Virus record (IMG/VR): IMGVR_UViG_3300023184_004591
Location: 1-64,000 of that record
Reading direction: 5' to 3' (one strand)
Length of the DNA: 64,000 nucleotides
Source: a virus
Shown here: positions 34,966-43,565 of the stretch, one piece after another
Position numbering within the stretch: position 1 is the first letter of the stretch
How the letters are laid out: each line of letters starts with the position of its first letter
Program-made: the position numbers and the translations under genes
The notes under the pieces: generated by a model
The model's database searches: none
Seen by the model: only the letters and a program-made list of their open reading frames with translations
Told to the model about the DNA's origin: nothing

Positions 34966-36090
34966 ATGTCGATAATTAGCGAACCAGAAAGAAGTGACCT
35001 ATACAAAAAAGTGAAACACGTTTTAGGTGCCCCACTTAGAAGTATAGAATTGGAAGAGGAACAAATGGACACTCTTCTTGAATTTTCTATTGATGAATAT
35101 TCACAATACGTACAAGATTGGTTAACTGAATCTCAGTGGACTAATTTATATAACTTAAACATGGACACACAATCATTATCAAAAGCGTTCACAACAAGAA
35201 GTTTAGATTACGAAACACGATACACTTATGCGTATTCTAAAATTGTAGGTTTACAGGCAGGTGGAGATTCGGTATTGAAAAAAGATTTTATACAATTAGT
35301 TCCTAATCAACAAATATATGAAATTCCTGAAAATAGAGAATTAAATGAATTGTTATGGTTCACACCAGCAACTTTAAATAGTTCAATGTTTGGGGCAGGA
35401 TTTGGATTCGGAGAATTTGGTGGTGGTATCGGTGGTGCGGGTGGATTCGCACAAATGGGTAACATGGCAGGAAGTTATTTTATGATGCCGGCATTTGATA
35501 TGTTATTGAGAATGCAAGAGATAAACATCCAAAAAAGAATTATTTCAGGTGATTTAACTTATAGAGTAACCGCATTACCAGGAGGTAAAAAGGCAGTTCA
35601 CTTAATGAACACACCCGGAGGTAAATTTGATTTCGGTAACTCAACTTTAATGAAAGGTAGAGTTTGGTATTGGTACTATGATGTTGGACCTGAAGATAGA
35701 GATGAATGTTTAAAAAACAATCCTGATATTATTAAATTACCTTCTGACGTACCATACGAAAAGGTTAGTTGGGTGGATCTTAATAACCCAGCACAAATTT
35801 GGGTTAGAAGATGGTTTATTGCTTATTGTAAAGAAACATTAGCGAGAGTAAGAGGTAAGTTTAGTGGTAATCTTAAATCACCTGATGGTGATTTAACTAT
35901 GGATTATGCTGCATTAGCAACCGAAGCAAAAGACGAAAAAACAAAATTGATTGATGAGTTAATTGGTGCCGAAGGTAGACTAACAAGGTTGAAACCTGAA
36001 AAAGTAATGGAACGTGAAGCATTAATTGCTGAGAATTTAAATAAGTCACTTAAGTTTAGGGCAATGCCAAGACAAATATACGTTATTTAA
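34966..36090 (+). CDS. Neck (head completion) protein, T4 gp13-like
   Basis: 374 residues (T4 gp13 309). The N-terminus, SDLYKKVKHVLGAPLRSIEL followed by a DEQM-like and DEYSQYVQDW helix, is the gp13/neck-family signature. Residues about 140-180 are a Gly-rich insert (GAGFGFGEFGGGIGGAGG). The C-terminal half has RMQEINIQKRI and WVRRWFIAYCKETLARVRG, which match the portal-facing helices of the family. It sits rightward, detached from gp14/gp15 by the helicase and SOD genes. The Gly-rich insert is not in T4. Confidence 0.82.
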   Translation: MSIISEPERSDLYKKVKHVLGAPLRSIELEEEQMDTLLEFSIDEYSQYVQDWLTESQWTNLYNLNMDTQSLSKAFTTRSLDYETRYTYAYSKIVGLQAGGDSVLKKDFIQLVPNQQIYEIPENRELNELLWFTPATLNSSMFGAGFGFGEFGGGIGGAGGFAQMGNMAGSYFMMPAFDMLLRMQEINIQKRIISGDLTYRVTALPGGKKAVHLMNTPGGKFDFGNSTLMKGRVWYWYYDVGPEDRDECLKNNPDIIKLPSDVPYEKVSWVDLNNPAQIWVRRWFIAYCKETLARVRGKFSGNLKSPDGDLTMDYAALATEAKDEKTKLIDELIGAEGRLTRLKPEKVMEREALIAENLNKSLKFRAMPRQIYVI

Positions 36091-36091
36091 T

Positions 36092-36442
36092 ATGCCAATA
36101 ATTAAAGAAATACCAATAAGAAAGACTATAATGAAAGAAAATATTGTCATAGAAGATAATACCAAGTACGATAATTTAATTCTATTTGAAAAACATTATA
36201 CCACAAATGGTGAGGATCTTATTATTGTTAAAACAATTGGTGGATCAGAAATTTTATTAAACTCTGAAACCACCAATCGTGTTATTATAAAATCATTGGT
36301 TAGTGTTTTAATTAAACCTAACACAGGTAAAATTGATGAGGAGTGGGATGAACTATTGTTAGAAAAAGGGGCTTGTGTCCAATTTCAATTTGTTCAGGGT
36401 AACTGGTATGTGCTTTCGTCCGATGGAATAAAAATTTCCTAA
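36092..36442 (+). CDS. Small beta-rich hypothetical protein
   Basis: 116 residues, starting 1 nt after the gp13-like stop, so it is translated with it. Beta-rich, with a C-terminal CVQFQFVQGNWYVLSSDG motif of the kind seen at the end of small phage decoration or fibre-tip proteins. The first 20 residues may be a disordered lead. Its stop overlaps the convergent HNH gene by 4 nt. No specific function is recognised. Confidence 0.7.
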   Translation: MPIIKEIPIRKTIMKENIVIEDNTKYDNLILFEKHYTTNGEDLIIVKTIGGSEILLNSETTNRVIIKSLVSVLIKPNTGKIDEEWDELLLEKGACVQFQFVQGNWYVLSSDGIKIS

Positions 36443-37038
36443 AGTATTTTAGAACCTTTAGTCATATTATCTTTAGACCATAAAGGTTGTAAGTTACTAT
36501 AATGACATAATTTATAGATCTCTTCCTCTGTTTTTGCCGAAGATAATGGAATTATATGGTCAATATGCCAACCATAAAAACTTTTATTATCCCAAGTCAT
36601 TCCATCTGTAAATTTACTTTCCAAATATTCTTTTAAAAATTTAATATCACAACCTAAATAATCCACTGACCTATTATTTTTAACATATCCATAGTCTCTA
36701 AAAATATCTTTTAATCTATTCCTATAATTTGTTTTTAATTTAAACAGAATATCTTCATTATATTTTTTTTTAAAATAGTTTGAGTGATAATCTCTAACCT
36801 TATCTTTATTTTTATTTTTCCATTTTTTTGTATATTCATAAGATATTCCATGATTCTTATCAAGAAAATTTTTTTGAATATCTTTGTATTTTTTATCGTT
36901 ATTTAACCTCCAAGTGGTTGAATTTTTATTTTGACAAATCTTACAATTACTTCTTAATTTATCTTTACCATATGAATTTTTATAAAACTCACAAACATTT
37001 TTTATTTCTTTACACTTACTACAAATTTTTGTTTCCAT
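36439..37038 (-). CDS. Free-standing HNH endonuclease
   Basis: 199 residues. The N-terminal zinc ribbon has CSKCKE and CKIC (C-x2-C pairs). The middle is very Lys/Asn-rich and basic (DNA binding). The C-terminus carries the HNH motif: WHIDHIIPLSSA, then YSNLQPLWSKDN. This is the class of mobile homing endonucleases common in T4-like phages. It is inserted between the gp13-associated genes and DNA polymerase, converging with the former. Its ATG lies within the last codons of the RHH gene. It is visibly more A/T-rich than its neighbours. Confidence 0.9.
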   Translation of the reverse strand: METKICSKCKEIKNVCEFYKNSYGKDKLRSNCKICQNKNSTTWRLNNDKKYKDIQKNFLDKNHGISYEYTKKWKNKNKDKVRDYHSNYFKKKYNEDILFKLKTNYRNRLKDIFRDYGYVKNNRSVDYLGCDIKFLKEYLESKFTDGMTWDNKSFYGWHIDHIIPLSSAKTEEEIYKLCHYSNLQPLWSKDNMTKGSKIL

Positions 37039-37174
37039 AATATTCTCTAACTAATTTTTCTATTATGCGGGAAACCATTATCTTTTCTTCTTTTATTTTA
37101 TCATATAAAATTCTATCAAGACTAATGCTAACTTTAACTTTTTTTTCTTCTTTATTTTTTTTAAGTCTTCCCAT
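37019..37174 (-). CDS. Small ribbon-helix-helix protein overlapping the HNH endonuclease
   Basis: 51 residues: basic N-terminus MGRLKKNKEEKKVKVSISLD (beta strand) then helices IKEEKIMVSRIIEKLVREY, the Arc/MetJ-like fold. A longer in-frame version extends into the polymerase gene and is rejected; the ATG at 37174 follows a TATTTAT element by 4 nt. Its 3' end overlaps the HNH gene by 20 nt, so the two are almost certainly co-translated. A role as repressor of the HNH gene is suggested by the arrangement. Confidence 0.68.
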   Translation of the reverse strand: MGRLKKNKEEKKVKVSISLDRILYDKIKEEKIMVSRIIEKLVREYYGNKNL

Positions 37175-37178
37175 AATA

Positions 37179-37185
37179 ATAAATA
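37179..37185 (-). promoter_or_regulatory. TATTTAT element before the RHH-HNH pair
   Basis: The sense strand reads CTATATATTTATTATTATGG. The core ends 4 nt before the ATG at 37174. Confidence 0.45.
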
Positions 37186-37211
37186 TATAGTTTTTTATAA
37201 AAATACTACTT

Positions 37212-40145
37212 TTATACGTATTCTTCCCATCCTTCTTCTGCCAATTCATACATATAATTTGGGTCAATACCAACCGATTCCCAAAATTCTACTTCACCTT
37301 GTTCCATCTTGATTAAGTTTTCATAAACATCATCTTGGTCCGCAGGGCTAAATGGTTTACCGTTAATCAATTTACATTGGTCCGTAGTGTAGAAACTTCT
37401 ATCTTCAGGATCCTTAACTAATAAAGTATCTCTAACCTCGTCATCAAACACAATCATCAAAGGTTCAACTCGTTTATTAAAAGTTGCAATAGCTCTTTGT
37501 ATATTATATTCACCTAACATCTCAGGGTTATTTTCTAAATCAGATGGTTCAATTCGATAACAATTTAATTGGACAACTGATTCTGTACTAGTAAGTCGAT
37601 ATGCTAAATCTGTTGGGATTCCTGTATTAGCCTCCTTGTTTTTGGCATCGCTACGAACCCAATTATCTTCAGACCAAGATTTCTCCCAACCATTGTTAAG
37701 TAAAAACTTTTCTTTCTGTTTATATTCTATATTACTTCTTGAACTATCTGAAAAGAACAAGTCAATTTGTTCTTGTGACCAACCTTTTTTTGGTTGGTTT
37801 ACTTTCTGAACATCACCATGAGACGCCTTTGTTCCGTTATTAACATATAAAATCATATCTCCAAGATTTGCTTGTATTCCATCTTTTATAAGAAGTTCCA
37901 TGTGGGCCATTCTTGAATTAAGACTACCTGCCTTTGTAGTTTGTTTACTACGTTTGATGTAATCATCAATACTCAATTTAACTTTAGCCTTGGATGCGAT
38001 CTCAGCCAAAGGAATTTTTTGGTCAAATATCTTTTGAATGTACTCATAGTACCATTCAATAAATTCTTTTCCCTCACCTCTAAGTAATTGTTTAACGCCT
38101 TTATCCAAAAACTTCTCAATGTATTTTGGCATTTTTTTGGATTTAATACTATTACCCGTTAGTTTAACTTTACCATTGTGTTCCATCGTTGCGTAGTTCT
38201 TACGAGCCAAGTTAATACAAGAATCCCAAGTACCATCACAATCAAGTCCCATCTCACCTTTCATAAAGATATCGTTAAACTCTGCAACATCGGCATCATA
38301 ACCACGATATTCTTTACCCTCTTTAACCAACCAATTTTTTCCTTTACCAATATAAACTCTATCATCAACACCACCCTCAGGTAATGAGAAGTTCATACCA
38401 TCGGTGTCACACACCAAAGGACTATATCCTCTCTTACTAAAGAAGTTTAACATTTGTCTTAAGTATTGTCTACCTGTACAAGTGATCTGTTCCCCCATAT
38501 CAATATCGCCCCACGGAAATACTTGTGGTGCGGATAACGATCCGAAGAACGCATTAATAAAGATCTTAATAGGTAATTGTTTACGGTCATAAGATGTTGA
38601 CTTCTTCTTATCGATAGTCTTATATTCCGCAGCCAAATTCTTGTACATAATACGAGAGTTACGGAAGTAAGTTAATAACCCCTTCATTGCTCCCGTTATA
38701 TCACACTCAGGGAACACGTCGTGAACTAACTGAATGGATGGGTATAGTGAAGAGTAGTCAAGTTTAAGTACGTCCTTAGAGTACCCTACTTTTAATAATC
38801 GTGATAGACCACCAACAAAACTTCTTCTTTCTTCTTTCTTGGGGATTGCCAAACCATATTTGTATGACCAAGCCAACATTACCATTTTCCATAATGTTGC
38901 GGTACCCATTGTTGATGCTCTCTCATATGTTGTCGGAACTAAAGATGCTAATAGAAACGTTGCTTGGTTGAACTCGTCATCCACAATCAACGTTTCCTCA
39001 AGGTCATCGTCAAGGTAACGCTCAACTATGTCGTCCCCCGTTGTTTTAAGATAAACATCTCCTCGTCTTACGCATATCTCATCCACCTTTGGGTCAATAC
39101 CAACTTTTTTGTATTTACCATTTTCAGTATTTAACCAATACTCATCTTTCTCTGCATACATTGGGCCAATACTTGTGTGGTCAATGTAGATACGATCAGG
39201 AGCTTCTGCATCAATATACTTGGTAATATATTTCAAACCTGCCTCTTTAATGTTTGAGTTGATTGCTTGTGATCTACGAACTGAATGGATAATGTCAATT
39301 ACATTATAACCCCACATTTGGACTTGATTAAATCTCTCAACCTCATTCGCCAACTTTAACATTGATTCTTTCTGTGAGATTGTCTTCTTAGCATTCATTG
39401 AGATTGCGATTCTCTTAATATCTAAATTTAGAGCCTTACATCTTTCGAATATCCAAAACCAGTCAAAGTTTGCTGAGTTATAACCCGCAATGATTGATGG
39501 TTTAAGTTGGTCTATTGTTCTGAAGAATTCCACAATACCTGCTCGTTCCTCATCTTCGTTTGAACATTCGATAACTTTTTGGAATCCTTTATTTGTTTTC
39601 ATTCCAATCATAAAGATACGACCATCCTTAGGTTCTAATGCGGTCGTCTCAAGGTCAAATACAAACCTCGTAATATCATTGTATTCCTCAAACCCTTTGA
39701 ACAATCGTTTCTCTTTTGAGATGAGGTATTGTTCTACAGGTGATACCATTAGGATTTTATCTTTTGCCTTTTCTCCCCATGGATCAATCCCACCATCACG
39801 GAAGAATTGAGTTAAAGAACGATATCCTTTAATAGATTTAACCATAAAGGTCAACCCTTCTTCTAATCGTTTATTACCATCTGTTCGGAGTTTTTCTATG
39901 AGGATACCATATTTACCCATGGCCTGTTTTTGTAAGGCCTTGGATCCTTCGTAAAAGTTAAGACCACGTAGATCACCAACCCAAGCAAACGCAATGAGTG
40001 AATCCTGTTGTATAATCTTACCTTTACCGGGAACTTCTTTAATTTTGAAAATGTGGTCTGATATATAATCAAACTCTACGGAAACAATATGTTCCTCAGG
40101 ATCGTTCCCTTCTAGGAAACTTTTAATTTCTTCTTGTGATATCAT
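37212..40145 (-). CDS. Family B DNA polymerase, T4 gp43-like
   Basis: 977 residues (T4 gp43 898). The 3'-5' exonuclease domain has Exo I FVFDLETTAL (D164, E166) and Exo II AGYNSANFDWFW. Polymerase motif A is LDYSSLYPS (about residue 463), motif B contains KIFINAFFGSLS, and motif C is CDTDGMNF (about 578). All catalytic acids are present, so it is an active replicative polymerase with proofreading. No intein or intron is evident. The gene is preceded by a sigma70-like promoter (40206-40234) and a leader hairpin (40172-40188). The C-terminus (WEEYV) lacks an obvious clamp-binding tail. Confidence 0.97.
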   Translation of the reverse strand: MISQEEIKSFLEGNDPEEHIVSVEFDYISDHIFKIKEVPGKGKIIQQDSLIAFAWVGDLRGLNFYEGSKALQKQAMGKYGILIEKLRTDGNKRLEEGLTFMVKSIKGYRSLTQFFRDGGIDPWGEKAKDKILMVSPVEQYLISKEKRLFKGFEEYNDITRFVFDLETTALEPKDGRIFMIGMKTNKGFQKVIECSNEDEERAGIVEFFRTIDQLKPSIIAGYNSANFDWFWIFERCKALNLDIKRIAISMNAKKTISQKESMLKLANEVERFNQVQMWGYNVIDIIHSVRRSQAINSNIKEAGLKYITKYIDAEAPDRIYIDHTSIGPMYAEKDEYWLNTENGKYKKVGIDPKVDEICVRRGDVYLKTTGDDIVERYLDDDLEETLIVDDEFNQATFLLASLVPTTYERASTMGTATLWKMVMLAWSYKYGLAIPKKEERRSFVGGLSRLLKVGYSKDVLKLDYSSLYPSIQLVHDVFPECDITGAMKGLLTYFRNSRIMYKNLAAEYKTIDKKKSTSYDRKQLPIKIFINAFFGSLSAPQVFPWGDIDMGEQITCTGRQYLRQMLNFFSKRGYSPLVCDTDGMNFSLPEGGVDDRVYIGKGKNWLVKEGKEYRGYDADVAEFNDIFMKGEMGLDCDGTWDSCINLARKNYATMEHNGKVKLTGNSIKSKKMPKYIEKFLDKGVKQLLRGEGKEFIEWYYEYIQKIFDQKIPLAEIASKAKVKLSIDDYIKRSKQTTKAGSLNSRMAHMELLIKDGIQANLGDMILYVNNGTKASHGDVQKVNQPKKGWSQEQIDLFFSDSSRSNIEYKQKEKFLLNNGWEKSWSEDNWVRSDAKNKEANTGIPTDLAYRLTSTESVVQLNCYRIEPSDLENNPEMLGEYNIQRAIATFNKRVEPLMIVFDDEVRDTLLVKDPEDRSFYTTDQCKLINGKPFSPADQDDVYENLIKMEQGEVEFWESVGIDPNYMYELAEEGWEEYV

Positions 40146-40171
40146 AATACTTTTTGAGTTGGTTCATTGGC

Positions 40172-40188
40172 TTTCGTGTACAACGAAA
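40172..40188 (-). promoter_or_regulatory. Leader hairpin of the DNA polymerase mRNA
   Basis: Perfect 6-bp stem TTTCGT/ACGAAA with a 5-nt loop TGTAC, in the approximately 54-nt leader, 26 nt before the ATG. T4 gp43 represses its own translation by binding a leader hairpin. The position here invites the same idea, but the stem and loop are not the T4 sequence. Confidence 0.4.
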
Positions 40189-40205
40189 TTTACCTTACAC
40201 TCATA

Positions 40206-40234
40206 AGTATATCAAAAAATTAAACTGATGTCAA
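40206..40234 (-). promoter_or_regulatory. Sigma70-like promoter of the DNA polymerase gene
   Basis: The minus strand reads TTGACA, a 17-nt spacer, then TATACT. The -35 is 40229-40234 (perfect consensus) and the -10 is 40206-40211 (5 of 6). Transcription would start near 40199. No TATTTAT element lies in the leader, so this looks like an early gene. Confidence 0.85.
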
Positions 40235-40243
40235 CCAAATTTA

Positions 40244-41125
40244 TTAACAAGGAGGATTTAATAATGTGTATTCGGTAATATAACCTGAGTTATCAATAAC
40301 AACCCAATGTAATTCTGATAACGGTGTGACTCCCCCTGTAGTTACAATATAATTTCCTGGTTCAAATCGGTAATTATAATCATAATAATAACCAACATAT
40401 GTACCAACTTGTAATGGTAGATTAGTTAAACCGATAATTCCAGACCAACTAGCTCCCCCATTGTAAGTTTCACATACAACAGTTTCTGAGGATAATGCAT
40501 TAGGTACGGTATCTAAATTGGTGAATGGACCATCTAATGTATATCTATAACCATATTGAAAAGTTACATTATCATATAGACCTGTAGTTGTAGTTGTTGT
40601 TAAATTTTGGGTAGTAGTCGTAGTAATTGGTTCAGGTGTTGGAGTTGGCGGACAACAAGCCCTACAACTAGGACAAGGAGTTGTGGTTGTTGTGGTTGTT
40701 GTCGGGATACTTGCACAACAAGGAAAATCAACAACATAACAAGACTCATATGGAAGATCATCAGCAATGAAACTTTCCTGTACATTAATATAAAGTTTTT
40801 CTCTGATTGGTAAAATTAATGTACCATCCGAATTTCGTAATAAAAATTGACCTTCATATCTACCAACCTTTCTTGTATCATTTGATGTGAATTGATAATA
40901 AACATAATACTCATACTCAGCATTCGGGTCCATTAATGTTTTCTCAACAAATCCTGCAGGTCTAGTAACAATTCTTGGAATTCCCGTTTCAGTGTCTACC
41001 ATAGAAAAGAAGATAGAAGCTTCCTCGATCATTTCCATCATCTTGTTATAATCACTTCTACCGTCCTTAACGACTTGCATCTTTAAAACGGGCAACGTAG
41101 CATTTTTCTTAATGTAAAATTCCAT
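40244..41125 (-). CDS. Virion protein with BppU-like N-terminus and poly-Thr/Thr-Pro tract
   Basis: 293 residues. The first about 115 (KKNATLPVLKMQVVKDGRSD, a FFSMVDTETG segment, then a YEGQFLLRNSDGTLILPIR strand pair) have the BppU/DUF2479-type N-terminal layout used to anchor receptor-binding proteins to baseplates. Residues about 140-180 are TTTTTTTT, a CPSCRACC Cys motif, PPTPTPEP, and TTTTTQNLTTTTTT. The C-terminal 100 residues are beta-rich. It is a separate unit with its own TATTTAT element, upstream of the DNA polymerase and downstream of the glycan cluster. A baseplate-to-fibre connector is a reasonable guess. Confidence 0.75.
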   Translation of the reverse strand: MEFYIKKNATLPVLKMQVVKDGRSDYNKMMEMIEEASIFFSMVDTETGIPRIVTRPAGFVEKTLMDPNAEYEYYVYYQFTSNDTRKVGRYEGQFLLRNSDGTLILPIREKLYINVQESFIADDLPYESCYVVDFPCCASIPTTTTTTTTPCPSCRACCPPTPTPEPITTTTTQNLTTTTTTGLYDNVTFQYGYRYTLDGPFTNLDTVPNALSSETVVCETYNGGASWSGIIGLTNLPLQVGTYVGYYYDYNYRFEPGNYIVTTGGVTPLSELHWVVIDNSGYITEYTLLNPPC

Positions 41126-41139
41126 TATTTGATTTTACA

Positions 41140-41146
41140 ATAAATA
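41140..41146 (-). promoter_or_regulatory. TATTTAT element before the BppU-like gene
   Basis: The sense strand reads GCAATATTTATTGTAAAATC, with a palindromic CAATATTTATTG core that ends 14 nt before the ATG at 41125. Confidence 0.5.
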
Positions 41147-41152
41147 TTGCAA

Positions 41153-43552
41153 TTAACATTCTTTTCTCAATTTACCATCATAAAAATCAAATCTATTGTG
41201 ATCAGTTGGTGTTGAAAGTAATACGGAACCTTTTATATTACCCTTTACAGTTTCTTGATAACAATGGGACATAAGAGTTTGTTCGTATGGCATACTAAAT
41301 TTTGTTTTAAGATAACATTTATAGTTACCTTCTCTTGACATAACTATTGGCCAATTACATAAATAAATTTCACCTGTTGCATATGGAATCCCATTGTAAG
41401 ATTTGATGTGTTTAAATTCTAAATTAGGTGAGTTAGGATCTAAACCATGTTCCGGTAATCTTGGGTTATTTATCCAATGAGATTCCCTAAAAGATTGTGG
41501 GACATTATACCAAGACCATTGTTTAGTATGACTACCATAAAATTCTGTAAAGTTTAACTTTAAAAAATCAAAATTTTCATCCTTAACAATTTTTAAACTG
41601 TTATCAAATATGTTTTTAATTTTTCTAATAAAACCATTATTACAAGTAACTTCAGAACCATTATAAAAAAACATATCGTCCTCAAAAAAATAATAATGAC
41701 TTAAATTATTTTGTTCATCAAAATGTTCCGCAATAAATTGTCTACCACCTGTTATACCAATATTATCCTTTTTAATATGTTCAAAACCATATTGATCACA
41801 TAACTCAACATATCTTTGAGTTGTGGATAAATCAGTTGAATTGTTAAGTAAGTATTTTTTAGTTTTAGTTAAAAATGACTGGTCATATTCTAACATAGAT
41901 TCAATAAGAGTTTCAAATTGTTTTGGGGAATTAAACGTAATTACATATAACCCAATATCGCTACCAACACCGTTAATTTTTATTTTAGTTTCAACATCAA
42001 TTGGTTTATCAAATTGAGTTAAATTTTCAAAAAACGGCCAAACTAAACCATTACTTTCAATTTCAAATCTATGAATTAACTCAGGATATTTGTGACATAA
42101 AATAGTGAATAAACATTCGTCGGCACCCATTAAATTATCCTTTAATGTTGATTCCATTATACCATAATATAATGAATTTATATTGTTTATTGTATCTTTA
42201 TGACCACCAAAGAATCCTCCTCTAGCAACGTATTTAACAAAATCAGTATTACAATATTTTGCCATACTTTTTCGTTCAAATCCGTGAATCTCATCATTGT
42301 ATTCATATGGGTATGTTATATGAACATATTCTTTACCTAAAGATAACATATAATTTTCTAAATTATCTAAGACTTTTTCTTTAGTAAAATACCCACTATC
42401 AACTGTATTTGTTAAACCACCATCAATCCAAAAAAAGTATTCAGAATTAAATGGATTAACAATTGAAGAATCATTTAACATAAACATTTTAGTAAACATC
42501 ATTGGGTTATAATATTCTAATGATGCCTGAGGAGATTCTCCTAACCAACCAGCAAAATTTTTCCAACTGTCTGTATTACGTATTTCTTGGATCTTATCAA
42601 AGAAAGGATTCCAAGATTTAAAGTCTTCTAAATTTTTAATAAATATTTTTGTTGGTTTATTCCCTCTTATTTTTAATACCTCTTCCTCTAAATCTTTAGG
42701 TATCCAAATACACATCTGTACATCTGTTTCTAAAAATTCAAAAAATCTATTTTTATAATATTCAAAATCTCTTTTTGCCCAACCATCAAGATTACCTCTA
42801 CCCATATCCCACAAACCAGTTACCATAGTAACATTTTGTTTTTTATTTTGTGATTCATAAACAGATTCTTTGGGGTATAAGAAATGATCCCCTCTTTGTT
42901 TTAAGTCAATATCGTTTATGTAATTACATTGTTCACAAAAATCATCTAATAATTTTTGAGATTCCTCATAGGTATATTTTTCCCACCAATTGTTCTCAAA
43001 TTCAATAATTGGTTTTTGTTTTAAATTTTTTATTGTTTCTGTAAACCCTTTTAACACAAATAAATCTTCAGTTTCCGTATCTATTTTTAAAATGTCAATT
43101 TTTTCTAAATTATACCTATGGTTAATATTATCAAAAAAATTAGTATTGATATTAGAATTTTCATCATAATTAATTTTAGATAAACCTAAATTGTAATTTT
43201 GGGTACCAACACTGTTTTCTATTTCGTATTGAAATGCACTATCATTAATTGTGAAACCTTTTACTCTATCTGACATTGCAATATTCTCAACCGTTATATG
43301 AGGTTGGTTTGAATATTTTTCATCTAAATATTTATATAGTTCAGGATGAACCTCAAATAATATCGCTCTTTTAATATCCAAAGATTTATTTAATTCATCA
43401 AAATAAGTCCCACTATTTGCTCCAACATCAACCACAACTAAATCTTTTTTATCTTTTAGTTTTGATATTAATACACCTGTGGCACTATATATGTGCATTT
43501 TTGAGTGATCATCCCATATTTTAATCTCATTATAATATTTTGTTTTTTCCAT
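41153..43552 (-). CDS. Three-domain glycan enzyme: FkbM methyltransferase, HtrL/WlaTC-like, GT-A-type glycosyltransferase
   Basis: About 799 residues; the ATG at 43552 is preferred over a TTG at 43579. Residues about 20-215: FkbM-type SAM methyltransferase (VVVDVGANSGTY, FEVHPE, ILKIDTETEDLFVLKG). Residues about 225-510: HtrL/YibB/WlaTC-like (VTMVTGLWDMGRGNLDGW, KRDFEYYKNRF, FFWIDGG). Residues about 520-799: a GT-A-like segment (LYVITFNSPKQFETLIESM, then HYYFFEDDMFFY with an EDD metal motif, and YATGEIYLCNW). Such fusions are unusual in phage. The gene is last in a five-gene leftward cluster, starting 13 nt after the preceding stop. Confidence 0.8.
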   Translation of the reverse strand: MEKTKYYNEIKIWDDHSKMHIYSATGVLISKLKDKKDLVVVDVGANSGTYFDELNKSLDIKRAILFEVHPELYKYLDEKYSNQPHITVENIAMSDRVKGFTINDSAFQYEIENSVGTQNYNLGLSKINYDENSNINTNFFDNINHRYNLEKIDILKIDTETEDLFVLKGFTETIKNLKQKPIIEFENNWWEKYTYEESQKLLDDFCEQCNYINDIDLKQRGDHFLYPKESVYESQNKKQNVTMVTGLWDMGRGNLDGWAKRDFEYYKNRFFEFLETDVQMCIWIPKDLEEEVLKIRGNKPTKIFIKNLEDFKSWNPFFDKIQEIRNTDSWKNFAGWLGESPQASLEYYNPMMFTKMFMLNDSSIVNPFNSEYFFWIDGGLTNTVDSGYFTKEKVLDNLENYMLSLGKEYVHITYPYEYNDEIHGFERKSMAKYCNTDFVKYVARGGFFGGHKDTINNINSLYYGIMESTLKDNLMGADECLFTILCHKYPELIHRFEIESNGLVWPFFENLTQFDKPIDVETKIKINGVGSDIGLYVITFNSPKQFETLIESMLEYDQSFLTKTKKYLLNNSTDLSTTQRYVELCDQYGFEHIKKDNIGITGGRQFIAEHFDEQNNLSHYYFFEDDMFFYNGSEVTCNNGFIRKIKNIFDNSLKIVKDENFDFLKLNFTEFYGSHTKQWSWYNVPQSFRESHWINNPRLPEHGLDPNSPNLEFKHIKSYNGIPYATGEIYLCNWPIVMSREGNYKCYLKTKFSMPYEQTLMSHCYQETVKGNIKGSVLLSTPTDHNRFDFYDGKLRKEC

Positions 43553-43565
43553 ATATTTTGTATTT

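Noticed and set aside
37175-37273. N-terminal extension of the RHH gene into the polymerase gene
   Set aside because: It overlaps the polymerase C-terminus and would be read across the TATTTAT element; the ATG at 37174 is better.
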